From assembly GCA_964409165.1 (NCBI GenBank), contig CAYPCH010000024.1, positions 1-35,503 of the forward strand: a stretch of 35,503 nucleotides of DNA, in the 5' to 3' direction. Under the pieces are notes generated by a model, which was not told the origin of the DNA, did no database searches, and saw only the letters and a list, made by a program, of their open reading frames with translations. The DNA is from CAYPCH01 sp964409165 (GTDB lineage: Bacteria; Bacillota; Clostridia; Acetivibrionales; Acetivibrionaceae). Made by a program: the position numbers and the translations under genes. This document shows, one piece after another, positions 26,372-34,420 of this stretch; the first letter of the stretch is position 1; each line of letters opens with the position of its first letter.

Positions 26372-26695
26372 CTCATTTCACATCTCCTTGTTAATTTTTG
26401 CATTATAATCTGCATAATTGGATTATAACGTATTACAAATTGAATGTACAAGCATTTTTGAAAAGAGTTAAGTTTTTGTAGAAGCGGCAGTTGCCTAAAG
26501 TATCAATTTTCGAATTATGTAGTTAAGACTCAGCACATCCAATATGGAAAGCATTAAATGTATTTACTCAGTTTTTTAATAATGTTTTTACAATATAGCA
26601 CAACTTCTTGCTAAATTTGTGTGCACTGCTATATTATATTGCATAAAGGAAATTGAAGTGCGATGTAAAATCTTTATCGCATTCAATATAAGCCA
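26372..26695. other. Intergenic region with hairpin and repeat copy 3
   Basis: 324 bases without a gene. A stem AATATAGCA (26592-26600) / TGCTATATT (26627-26635), extended inside by CACA/TGTG pairs, may end transcription of the peptide operon on the minus strand. The interspersed repeat follows at 26645. Confidence 0.5.
26645..26692 (+). repeat. Interspersed hairpin repeat, copy 3 (complete)
   Basis: Contains TTGAAGTGCGAT, an 11-base loop GTAAAATCTTT, then ATCGCATTCAA, which fold into an 11-bp stem with one bulge. It is the best-preserved hairpin of three copies and lies just past the stop of the last peptide gene. Confidence 0.7.
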
Positions 26696-26953
26696 TTAAG
26701 GTGCTACCCACATTACCTTGTCGAATTTATTTGGAGAATTTATTTCACAACTATATGAATCTTTATTAAGCTGTTTACTCATTTCTCTCTGATAATTGCT
26801 GTAAAGAATTTGGTGTTTTGGTGAATTTGGATCAAAACAGTGTGCAATTGCTTCAAATTGCTCTATTGCAGACGGAAGTCTCCAATTAAAAAGGAACCCA
26901 CCGTTAATGGTTTTTAATTCGTTACCAGAAACCTCATTAAAACTATTAGTCAT
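26696..26953 (-). CDS. Double-glycine leader peptide precursor E (divergent core)
   Basis: 85 residues. The leader of 19 residues, MTNSFNEVSGNELKTINGG, fits the C39 cleavage pattern (hydrophobic residues before ELxxIxGG). The predicted mature part is 66 residues, starting FLFNWRLPSAIEQFE, with two cysteines (HCFDPN and YSCEIN) that could form a disulfide. It shares no core similarity with precursors A-D and lacks their hydrophobic segment and TGK motif. AAGGAG lies 8 bases before the ATG. It is the last gene after the exporter and adaptor, so may be a second class of cargo or an inducer peptide. Confidence 0.72.
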   Translation of the reverse strand: MTNSFNEVSGNELKTINGGFLFNWRLPSAIEQFEAIAHCFDPNSPKHQILYSNYQREMSKQLNKDSYSCEINSPNKFDKVMWVAP

Positions 26954-27072
26954 TTAAACATCTCCTTTTTATACATATTTATGTTTATTATGGATTCTTG
27001 TTTTATAACAACTTTAGTAGTGCTACACAAATTTAGACAAAATTTTATTTATGTAAAATGTTTACTTTATTT

Positions 27073-28608
27073 TTAATCTATTAAACTCATCTTTTCCAGT
27101 AACCAACGCAGAATGCTTTTTGATTTTGTTACAACTTGTGCTTCACACACCATGCCAACCCGTATTTCTTTTATATCCCCCTTGTAGCTCTCTAATTGAG
27201 TTTCTTCAAGTGTCGCTTCTACAAGATAGTAACTTATTCCCATTTGGCTGTCCATTCTTGCATCAGTGCTTATTTTTTGAACTATTCCTTCGGCTTCTCC
27301 ATATTCTCTAAATGGCAATGCAAGAAACTGATACTTTATTTTTTGTCCAATTTTAATTCCTGCTATATGCTCATTGGGAATCATCAACTGCACCCTGTAT
27401 TCAGTAGAAACATCAGGAACGATGGTTGCTATTTCAGTTCCACTATGCAAAATGTCTCCCTGATTTATTTCATTATAAAGGTTTACAATTCCATCTATAG
27501 GAGATTGCACAGTGGCATCAGCTGTGCTGATTTTAACATTTTTAAGTGCCAATTTTGCAGCATCAAGATTATTTGTATTTATTGAATACTCATTTTCTGT
27601 TTGAACAAGTATGTCAACTTTCATTTTTTCAAGCATAAGGTCTTTGTCTACCATTTTTCCATTATATGCCTGTGTAACTGCTCTCGCTTTTTCTATTGAA
27701 GCTGTTAGCTCTTCAATACTCTGATTTGTTTGTCTTATTGATGATTTCAGGTTTGATGCATATTCACTTCTATATCGACTCAAATCCAATTTTGCAGTGT
27801 CCATTTGAGTTTTTGCATCATCTAAATCCTTTTGTGATACTGCTCCGGCTTCATAAAGTTTTTTTATACGTTCATAATCGTTTTCTCTTTGACTGTTTAT
27901 CATCTCAAGCTGTTTAACATCCATATCATATTCAGCATAACGATTATAATATTCTATATCTGTTTCACTAAATAGATTTTTATTTTCGTTAATAGATTTT
28001 TCTAAAATTCTATATTTTTCTAGAATTTCTTTATCCTTTTGCAATCTGCTCTGACCTAATTTCAGATTCACATTGGAATCATTTTTATATTGTGAAAACT
28101 CAATACTCTGATTCTCATACTGCTCTATACTTACCAATCTATCTATTTCATATTTTCTATATATGTTATGATAATCAAGTTCATCTACATTTGTATTGTC
28201 GAATAAGTTTTTATCTTCAATTATACTCTGTTTTAGCTTTAGCAGATTACTGTTTTCAATTTCAAGCTTCTTAACTCGTCTCTCCAACTGCTCTTTCTCT
28301 GCCATAAGTCCACCGGTTTCAATTGTATATAGTATGTCGCCTTTATTTACTCTCATTCCTTCCTCAAAATACACTTCATCAACTCTTCCGCTAACTGAAT
28401 TTCTGATGGTACTTATTCTTTCTCCGGGTCTTACTGTTCCTGTTGCCTTTACATACTCTTCAATTTCACCAAAGTATGACCATACTAAAGAAACTACAAG
28501 AATGGCAATTAATATATAAGCAAACCACGTAAGGAAAAAGTGAGGTTTTGATTCTAACATTTCTCTACTATCTGTAATGTCCTTCATGTCCTGAATATAA
28601 GTTTTCAT
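27073..28608 (-). CDS. HlyD-family adaptor of the peptide exporter
   Basis: 511 residues. Short cytoplasmic N-terminus, one membrane helix near 27-47 (WFAYILIAILVVSLVWSYFG), then a lipoyl-like half motif (VSGRVDEVYFEEGMRVNKGD), a long coiled-coil hairpin at about 95-335 rich in Lys/Glu/Gln, the second lipoyl half (VQSPIDGIVNLYNEINQGD) and a beta-barrel domain. This is the layout of bacteriocin-exporter accessory proteins. Its ATG overlaps the stop of the exporter gene as ATGA, and AAGGTGAG upstream is a good ribosome binding site. The coiled coil is long enough to span part of a thick cell wall. Confidence 0.92.
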   Translation of the reverse strand: MKTYIQDMKDITDSREMLESKPHFFLTWFAYILIAILVVSLVWSYFGEIEEYVKATGTVRPGERISTIRNSVSGRVDEVYFEEGMRVNKGDILYTIETGGLMAEKEQLERRVKKLEIENSNLLKLKQSIIEDKNLFDNTNVDELDYHNIYRKYEIDRLVSIEQYENQSIEFSQYKNDSNVNLKLGQSRLQKDKEILEKYRILEKSINENKNLFSETDIEYYNRYAEYDMDVKQLEMINSQRENDYERIKKLYEAGAVSQKDLDDAKTQMDTAKLDLSRYRSEYASNLKSSIRQTNQSIEELTASIEKARAVTQAYNGKMVDKDLMLEKMKVDILVQTENEYSINTNNLDAAKLALKNVKISTADATVQSPIDGIVNLYNEINQGDILHSGTEIATIVPDVSTEYRVQLMIPNEHIAGIKIGQKIKYQFLALPFREYGEAEGIVQKISTDARMDSQMGISYYLVEATLEETQLESYKGDIKEIRVGMVCEAQVVTKSKSILRWLLEKMSLID

Positions 28609-30869
28609 TTTTTCTCACCTTCCTTTACTGCGGCCGACTCAAAAAACCCTCCTACAAATGGAACAAAAGGTGCTGCTTCTTTATTTTCTTGAGCTCTATT
28701 TTCTGCTATTTCCGGCAATTGTTCTTTCCATAACTCATAATAAAAACCTTTACTGTTCATTAATTTTTTATGAGTGCCACTTTCAACAAACTCACCCTTG
28801 TCCATAACATATATCTTATCGCATCTCATAATTGTAGATAGTCTATGGGCAATTATTAGGGTTGTAATTCCTTTTGTATGCTCATTTATTGTCCTTTCGA
28901 TAGCCTTTTCTGTAATTGAGTCTAAATTACTGGTGGCTTCATCCATAATAAGTATGTCTGGTTTTTTTAGCAATGCCCTTGTAATTGAAAGCCTTTGTTT
29001 TTGACCTCCTGAAAGGTTTGCTCCGTTTTCCTCCAACATAGTTTCATAGCGCAAGGGCATAGAATTTATAAACTCATGTGCCTTTGCCATTTTTGCTGCT
29101 TCAATTACAGCTTCCATATCAGGATTTTCCACACCAAGAGTAAGGTTCTCATAAATGGTTCCACTAAATAAAAATACATCCTGTGATATATATGATATTC
29201 TGTCACGCAGGTAATTCATATTAATGTCATTTATATTACAGTCATTTATAAGGATTTCACCCTTTTCTACTTTATAAAGGTTTAAAAGTAGTTTTACTAA
29301 AGTTGTCTTGCCTGACCCGCTTTCTCCGACAAAAGCAATTTTTTCACCACTGCCGACTTTCAAGTTTACATTTTTTAATACAGGCTGACGTGTTCCATAT
29401 CTAAAATCAACATTCTTATATTCAACAGTTCCTTTTAATGTAGCAGGAACAATCTTTTTATCTTCATTTTCACTTTTTTCAAGCTCCAGGTCTAATATTT
29501 CTCCGAGTCTATCGGATGCAACAATTGCCGTTTGCATCATAGGCTGTAATTCAATAAGGTTTTTTATTGGGTCAAGAAAATATGCAAGTAGTGCATTAAA
29601 TGCCAGAAGTTGACCTACTGTCATTTCTCCTTTCAAAACACTATATGCTCCCACCCAAAGGATTGCAACGCCACCTACCAAGCCTACAAAGCCACTTAAT
29701 GAACCTTTTAAATTATATATCCATCCGCCCTTAAATATGCTTCTTAGAAGCTTTATAAACTTTTTCTCTGTTTCAATATTTGCTTTTCTTTCTGCATTAA
29801 AAGACTTTATTGTCTCTATTCCATTTAATGATTCTACCAAGTATGATGTAAGCTGTGCATTATCTTCCATCTGTTTTCTGTTTATGTCGCGTATGGGTTT
29901 GTTAAACACAAAGACTATAATTGCATACGCTACTACCATCAAAAATGCAATTGCAAATAAAAATGAATTTTGAGTATATAGGATGATTCCGCCTGCTACC
30001 GCCATTAATGTATCTATCATGATAGTAAGTGTAGCACCTGATATAGCTTCCCTTACCTTTGATGCATCCATAAACCTTGATATGATTTCTCCAACCTTTC
30101 TAGTGCCAAAGAAATTCATTGGAAGCTCCAAGACATGATTGTAATATCCAAGTATCAGTGATATATCAAGCTTCTGGCTTAAATATACCATCAAATGTGT
30201 TCTAAACGCATTCAACAAAATCTTAAATAAATTTAGAAGGATTACACCTATAGATACTATATGTAATGTTTTTGTCAGATTATTTGGAATTATGTCATCC
30301 ATCATAAACTTAAAATAAAATGAGCCCAGTATACCTAATACAGTGTATATAAGAGATGTAAAAAATATATTTATAATCAGATTTTTTTGAGGAAGTAAAA
30401 GACCAAAAAACCTTGAAAATATACTCTTTGTTTCATCTCCTTTTTTAAAAGTTGTTGAAGGCACAAGCAGTATTAAAACACCTGTCCATAGTTTAAAAAA
30501 CTCTTCCGGTGGATATTTAACCATACCTTTTCCAGGGTCTGCAACAATAACTTCTTTCTTAGTTATTTTATGAATTACAACATAGTGCAGGAGGCTTCCA
30601 TCTACAACAACATGAGCTATTGCAGGTAATGGAAATTCAGAAAAAAAAGCCTCCTGATCACCACGGACAGCTTTTGCAGTAAATCCAAGCTGCTCTGCTG
30701 CCTTTATGACACCATATGCATTTGTTCCCTGCTTATCAGTCCCAGCCACTTCACGTATCTTTGTAATTGGTATTTTTAAGCCATATTGTTTACTTATCGT
30801 TGCAAGACATGCTGCCCCACAATCTGTTATGTCATATTGCTTTATGCAATGGTATTTCTTTAGTAACAC
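28605..30869 (-). CDS. Peptidase-containing ABC transporter (PCAT, C39 peptidase exporter)
   Basis: About 754 residues. The N-terminal C39 peptidase carries Cys17 in TDCGAACL, His95 and Asp111 in ADPGKG; it cuts leaders after GG. A six-helix TMD follows (FGTRKVGEIISRFMDASKVR is a typical coupling region), then an NBD with GESGSGKTT near 513, LSGGQKQR, ILIMDEATSNLD and AHRLST, all intact, so a homodimer is likely. It closely resembles C. thermocellum PCAT1 as I recall that sequence. I prefer the GTG at 30869 because GAGG lies 9 bases upstream; an earlier GTG at 30884 has no site. It is coupled to the HlyD gene. Confidence 0.95.
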   Translation of the reverse strand: MLLKKYHCIKQYDITDCGAACLATISKQYGLKIPITKIREVAGTDKQGTNAYGVIKAAEQLGFTAKAVRGDQEAFFSEFPLPAIAHVVVDGSLLHYVVIHKITKKEVIVADPGKGMVKYPPEEFFKLWTGVLILLVPSTTFKKGDETKSIFSRFFGLLLPQKNLIINIFFTSLIYTVLGILGSFYFKFMMDDIIPNNLTKTLHIVSIGVILLNLFKILLNAFRTHLMVYLSQKLDISLILGYYNHVLELPMNFFGTRKVGEIISRFMDASKVREAISGATLTIMIDTLMAVAGGIILYTQNSFLFAIAFLMVVAYAIIVFVFNKPIRDINRKQMEDNAQLTSYLVESLNGIETIKSFNAERKANIETEKKFIKLLRSIFKGGWIYNLKGSLSGFVGLVGGVAILWVGAYSVLKGEMTVGQLLAFNALLAYFLDPIKNLIELQPMMQTAIVASDRLGEILDLELEKSENEDKKIVPATLKGTVEYKNVDFRYGTRQPVLKNVNLKVGSGEKIAFVGESGSGKTTLVKLLLNLYKVEKGEILINDCNINDINMNYLRDRISYISQDVFLFSGTIYENLTLGVENPDMEAVIEAAKMAKAHEFINSMPLRYETMLEENGANLSGGQKQRLSITRALLKKPDILIMDEATSNLDSITEKAIERTINEHTKGITTLIIAHRLSTIMRCDKIYVMDKGEFVESGTHKKLMNSKGFYYELWKEQLPEIAENRAQENKEAAPFVPFVGGFFESAAVKEGEKK

Positions 30870-31106
30870 TTTTCTATACCTCACAGTTTAATTAATTCAA
30901 AGCTTGTCAATTTATATAATAACCATTAATATTTAGTTACTAATATCTAATGCCTAAATACACAATAAAAAACGAAAACTTAAGACGTATTATTCCTTAA
31001 ACACTATATTGATGCAGATTTTAGAAGGATTAAACAAAATCTAGCTTCTATTTTCTTAGTATGCGGCAAAACCTAATTTGTTATCTATATTTACTTATTG
31101 TTCAAT

Positions 31107-32081
31107 TTATTCTTTTAAAAACTGCAATGCCTCATTCAGCTGTAACTCTTTATCCTGACTTCTTGTTTTTTCCCTAGAAGATTCATCTTCTATTTGTAGA
31201 TAATATTCCTCTGTATGACCAATCTCAATATCAGGCTTTATTCCATCTGCGTCTATAGGCTTCAAGTTTGCACCTTCCATAATAGAATTAATAAAAATCA
31301 TTGCTGACTTGTCTTTAAAACTTCTAATAGAATATGATACCTTTTTACCATATGTATTAGTACCTATTTTTGTAACATTGTTCAAATTCTCATCTAATGC
31401 TATAACAAAAAGCTCGGAAACACTAGCAGTATCATTATTAATTAATAATACTATTTTATCAAATACTAAAGGGTTTCTATTCTTTGAAGTATATTTTTCT
31501 TTTTTGTCTATATAGTCTAACTGATAAATAGTTTTACCCTGATCAAGAAACATGTTAGCAACTTTCTTTAGCTCATCAAAACTTCCCCCTGTATTATCTC
31601 TTAAATCTATTATTATTTTTTTATATTTTTTCATTTCTTCAACACAATTATTGATTTTGGAATAAGTAATTCCATCATAAAAGTGTTTTATATCAATATA
31701 ATATATATTTTCTTCTATTTGATAGCTTGATATGCTCTCTGCTTTATCTTTTCTTGTTTCATAGTATTCATCCATAAACTCTTTCGATAAAAAAGCATTA
31801 TACCTTTTGTTTTTTTCATCTTCATATTTGGATAAATCATTTAAAACAGTAGTAATAATATAATTATCAAAATCAGAATCTAAATCATCTGTATAGTCAT
31901 CACCCAAATTTTCCTTCAACAATTCTTGCAATATAGTTTTATTATAATAATTATTAAGGATATCATTTTTAAGAATTGCTAATTTCCCATTGTTGCCCAA
32001 TATCAAATCTTTAAGCATTAAAAAAACAAATACACTAGCAAATCCTAAAACTAACCCCCATACTGTTTTATGTTTCTCCAT
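31107..32081 (-). CDS. S41 family (C-terminal processing-like) peptidase
   Basis: 324 residues. One N-terminal membrane anchor at about 8-28, then a helical region, then the S41 core: IIIDLRDNTGGSFDEL near 157-172, LLINNDTASVSELF at 212-225 with likely nucleophile Ser220, and GTNTYGKKVSY with Lys246 as the general base. The ending DGIKPDIEI is typical. No PDZ domain is visible. The active site should face outside. It sits between the peptide genes and their exporter, so a second trimming step on exported peptides, or self-protection by degrading them, is plausible but inferred. The ATG has AGGGGG upstream. Confidence 0.87.
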   Translation of the reverse strand: MEKHKTVWGLVLGFASVFVFLMLKDLILGNNGKLAILKNDILNNYYNKTILQELLKENLGDDYTDDLDSDFDNYIITTVLNDLSKYEDEKNKRYNAFLSKEFMDEYYETRKDKAESISSYQIEENIYYIDIKHFYDGITYSKINNCVEEMKKYKKIIIDLRDNTGGSFDELKKVANMFLDQGKTIYQLDYIDKKEKYTSKNRNPLVFDKIVLLINNDTASVSELFVIALDENLNNVTKIGTNTYGKKVSYSIRSFKDKSAMIFINSIMEGANLKPIDADGIKPDIEIGHTEEYYLQIEDESSREKTRSQDKELQLNEALQFLKE

Positions 32082-32214
32082 GATATTCCCCCTAAGTCAC
32101 TTTTTGGATTTCGCAACTGAATAATATAAACAATTACTACACTTTCATTACTTTCAACTTTATTATCAAACATATACTTTCTCTAAAACCTTAGTTATAA
32201 CATATATCAGTAAC

Positions 32215-32248
32215 AGGCGTTTCAAGAAATGATATTTCTGAAACGCCT
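32215..32248 (-). other. Strong intercistronic hairpin between peptide genes and S41 gene
   Basis: Stem AGGCGTTTC / GAAACGCCT continued by AGAAAT / ATTTCT, 15 pairs with one bulged base and a 3-base loop. No T run follows on the minus strand, so it may act as a partial terminator or as a 3' stabiliser for abundant peptide mRNA. Confidence 0.7.
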
Positions 32249-32253
32249 TGAAT

Positions 32254-32293
32254 AAAAGTTAAGAATTACTTCTAAAAGTTAAGAATTACTTCT
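32254..32293. repeat. Tandem 20-bp duplication at the end of peptide gene A
   Basis: AAAAGTTAAGAATTACTTCT occurs twice head to tail. The second copy touches the stop codon of precursor A, so the duplication affects only the untranslated region. Confidence 0.9.
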
Positions 32294-32528
32294 AATTGTA
32301 TAGTTTTTCTCCAAAACTTTTTATAGAAGACCCAACAGTTTTTATTCCATCTCCCGCATGCTGTACTATATTCTTGCCTGTTGTTCTTCTAACAACTTCA
32401 TTTGCAACTATTGCAACTCCGGCTCCGATTAAAAATGGCACTATAACGGCTCCGCCATTAAGATTTAATGCTTCATCTTCGCTAATGTTAGTAAAAGAGC
32501 TGCTATTAACTTTTATATCTTTTCTCAT
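32292..32528 (-). CDS. Double-glycine peptide precursor A
   Basis: 78 residues: leader of 26 ending LNLNGG, then a mature peptide of 52. The core starts with a Gly-containing hydrophobic stretch (AVIVPFLIGAGVAIVANEV), then VRRTTGKNIVQHAGDG and an amphipathic tail. There is no cysteine. Leader and first 36 core residues are almost identical to precursor B; the tails diverge (IKTVGSSIKSFGEKLYN here). GGGGTGAT lies about 6 bases before the ATG. It is likely cut and exported by the PCAT. Membrane-active bacteriocin or signal peptide are both possible. Confidence 0.85.
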   Translation of the reverse strand: MRKDIKVNSSSFTNISEDEALNLNGGAVIVPFLIGAGVAIVANEVVRRTTGKNIVQHAGDGIKTVGSSIKSFGEKLYN

Positions 32529-32575
32529 ATTGTATCACCCCCTATAAATGTATATATAGCCATTTAATATTTAAT

Positions 32576-32791
32576 TTACCTTCTTAAAAAATCACCAACA
32601 GCCACCAATCCATCTCCAGCATGTTGTACTATATTCTTGCCTGTTGTTCTTCTAACAACTTCATTTGCAACTAATCCAACTCCAACTCCGATTAAAAATG
32701 GCACTATAACAGCTCCGCCATTAAGATTTAATGCTTCGTCTTCGCTAATGTTAGTAAAAGAACTGCTGCTAATTTTTATATCTTTTCTCAT
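32576..32791 (-). CDS. Double-glycine peptide precursor B
   Basis: 71 residues: 26-residue leader ending LNLNGG, mature part of 45. It differs from precursor A by a few residues up to HAGDG, then ends LVAVGDFLRR. The genes are tandem duplicates at DNA level (about 32626-32791 against 32358-32528). AGGAGTGG precedes the ATG. A and B may act as a two-peptide pair or be recent copies under selection for diversity. Confidence 0.85.
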   Translation of the reverse strand: MRKDIKISSSSFTNISEDEALNLNGGAVIVPFLIGVGVGLVANEVVRRTTGKNIVQHAGDGLVAVGDFLRR

Positions 32792-32887
32792 ATTATACCA
32801 CTCCTTGGTAATGTATTATAATTTTTTGTTCAACATTGTCTTTAAATGGTTTTATCTGGTATGACTTGTGATTGTCAATGTCTATGG

Positions 32888-33148
32888 CTATTTTGAAAGA
32901 TAATCTCCAACAGTCTGTAACCCATTTCCAACTGTACTCATTGCTTTACCTGCATAATAAGATGCATTTTGTGGTATAGACTTTCCAGTTGACCTTTTAA
33001 CACCTTCATTTGCAAATTCATATGCAAAATAACTAGCTACACCCACACCAATAGCAACTAATACAGGTACAACAATTGCTCCCCCGTTGATATTTTCAGA
33101 CTCAAATTCAGTTAATTCGTTAAAAGTTTTATTTTTAATGAATTCCAT
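32888..33148 (-). CDS. Double-glycine peptide precursor C
   Basis: 86 residues: 23-residue leader MEFIKNKTFNELTEFESENI plus NGG, mature part of 63. The core has AIVVPVLVAIGVGVASYFAY, then VKRSTGKSIPQNASYYAGKA and VGNGLQTVGDYLSK. It keeps the shared basic-TGK-A motif with Asn for His. Its end (VGDYLSK) resembles that of B (VGDFLRR). AGGAAGGAG lies about 8 bases before the ATG. Confidence 0.83.
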   Translation of the reverse strand: MEFIKNKTFNELTEFESENINGGAIVVPVLVAIGVGVASYFAYEFANEGVKRSTGKSIPQNASYYAGKAMSTVGNGLQTVGDYLSK

Positions 33149-33188
33149 ATTAAAATCTCCTTCCTCACTTTAAGAATAAGATAATTGC

Positions 33189-33401
33189 TTACTTAAAAAC
33201 TTTGTCAATTGCATCCCATGCATGTTCTGAAACACTCTTGCCTGACAACTTCTTTACACCATAATCTACCGAAGCCCCTATTGCTGTGCCTACTAAACCT
33301 AACACAAAAACACCTACAACACCTATTCCACCATTAATATTGGTTGTTTGATCTTGGTTCAAAACAAAAAAACTCTGATCTTTTAAAGCATTTGTTTTCA
33401 T
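33189..33401 (-). CDS. Double-glycine peptide precursor D
   Basis: 70 residues: 25-residue leader ending TTNINGG, mature part of 45. The core is Gly/Val-rich (GIGVVGVFVLGLVGTAIGAS), then VKKLSGKSVSEHAWDAIDKV. It is the most distant of A-D but keeps the motif. GGGGAC precedes the ATG by about 6 bases. It is the first precursor in transcription order. Confidence 0.83.
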   Translation of the reverse strand: MKTNALKDQSFFVLNQDQTTNINGGIGVVGVFVLGLVGTAIGASVDYGVKKLSGKSVSEHAWDAIDKVFK

Positions 33402-33593
33402 TGAACTTGTCCCCTTTCGTCTTTTGTCTTTTATCTTTTTTAATTAATATAACAAGACACTCCTTCGATAGTCGACATTTCAAAATCATGTTTTGTTATT
33501 CTGTATATATCAAACTGCTTTTGCAGTTAGATAACGTAATTATATTCCACGCAATATTAAATAAATATGAATCAAGTCCAAACACAACCAATC

Positions 33594-34046
33594 TTACAAC
33601 ACATTCTCACTTACACCCATATACACATCTATACTCGTGTCTGGTCTAAAATCTTTAACTGTAACATTATATCCTGTTGTTATCTGCTGTAAATTATTTT
33701 CCTTAATATATGCCATCATCTCATTGTATACATTTTGAAGATTGGATGGATTCCCTTCATGTCTTACATACACTGCGTTTACCAATCTAAATACAGGCTT
33801 TAGTTTATATTCAGATGGTAATTCAACTATTTTGTCCATGGGCACAAGTATTTCCATATCTAACGTTCCATCTGAATCTATTGAATATGTAGTAGTAGCT
33901 ATATAACCTGATTTCTTTATTCCATTTGCTTCAAAAAACTGTCCTATTTTAGCCATTTCCTTTTGCATATCTTCCTGAGTCATTTTCTTTCTTAATGAAA
34001 GAACATTTTTTAATTCTAATCTTTTTCCTATTTCTATAACTGCCAT
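33594..34046 (-). CDS. DUF5085/GyrI-like effector-binding fold protein
   Basis: About 150 residues, soluble. Two similar halves with the GyrI-like pattern: LSLRKKMTQEDMQKEMAKI then GYIATTTYSIDSDGTLDMEI and VPMDK, and later FRLVNAVYVRHEGNPSNLQ then FRPDTSIDVYMGV. I recall this arrangement from DUF5085 proteins, some near secreted-toxin loci. The internal ATG at 34046 has AAAGG upstream; an earlier ATG at 34082 has none. As the first gene before four precursors, it could bind a small ligand or leader peptides, or give immunity. Its role is not known. Confidence 0.55.
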   Translation of the reverse strand: MAVIEIGKRLELKNVLSLRKKMTQEDMQKEMAKIGQFFEANGIKKSGYIATTTYSIDSDGTLDMEILVPMDKIVELPSEYKLKPVFRLVNAVYVRHEGNPSNLQNVYNEMMAYIKENNLQQITTGYNVTVKDFRPDTSIDVYMGVSENVL

Positions 34047-34182
34047 CTGATAATCAACCTTTCTCGTTAAACAATTTACCATAATCGTTAATAAACACTT
34101 CGTTTTGGAATCAATTTCTATAATTAATATAACATACTTCTTTTTTGTACACTAGTGCCATTGGTCACGACTTTTTCATTTT

Positions 34183-34236
34183 AAACGTGACTTTAGTCAC
34201 TTTCTTTTTTCAAAAAACGTGACTAAAGTCACGTTT
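34183..34236. promoter_or_regulatory. Paired CRP/FNR-like palindromes upstream of peptide genes
   Basis: GTGACTTTAGTCAC at 34187-34200 and GTGACTAAAGTCAC at 34219-34232 are each perfect palindromes of GTGA-N6-TCAC form, centred 32 bases (about three turns) apart. They are also mutual inverted repeats over 18 bases (AAACGTGACTTTAGTCAC), so the RNA could form a long hairpin. Their centres lie about 73 and 105 bases upstream of the start point inferred from the -10 at 34126-34131, in the range used by CRP-family activators. Confidence 0.6.
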
Positions 34237-34259
34237 TCCCTTATATTTCCTTATTGCAC

Positions 34260-34273
34260 GTTGCAAATGCAAC
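34260..34273. promoter_or_regulatory. Third palindrome GTTGCA-AA-TGCAAC
   Basis: Perfect 14-base palindrome of different sequence, 28 bases beyond the CRP-like pair. It could be an operator for another regulator. Evidence is the symmetry alone. Confidence 0.35.
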
Positions 34274-34369
34274 TGGTTTTCAGCATTAAAGCACTTCTCT
34301 CTTGTAACCAATCCATATTAACACCGAATCCAAAGTATTTCTTATTTTTGTAAAACATACCCACCACTA

Positions 34370-34420
34370 CCTATTATGATATTGCTTTAGTAACACTTTT
34401 TCTATACCTCATAGTTTAAT
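34370..34420 (-). pseudogene. Remnant of a second PCAT gene start
   Basis: Bases 34384-34420 match the ribosome binding site and first codons of the intact PCAT gene (30857-30893) with two differences. On the minus strand GAGG is followed by GTG TTA CTA AAG, encoding MLLK, and weaker similarity continues to about QYHN before a stop. It shows that another PCAT copy once began here, directly behind the stand-alone C39 gene. Confidence 0.6.

Larger units (their letters stand above)
34047..34408. promoter_or_regulatory. Likely promoter region of the peptide operon
   Basis: About 360 bases between the stand-alone C39 gene and the DUF5085-like gene. A minus-strand TATATT lies at 34126-34131. Upstream of it are two CRP-like palindromes, a third palindrome and a remnant of a PCAT gene start, annotated separately. 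No other gene is evident. Confidence 0.45.

Noticed and set aside
30870..30884. GTG at 30884 as PCAT start
   Set aside because: No ribosome binding site precedes it, while its own codons form GAGG at good spacing for the GTG at 30869.
32292..33401. Lanthipeptide or sactipeptide precursors
   Set aside because: Cores A-D have no Cys and no LanM, radical SAM or YcaO gene is present nearby.
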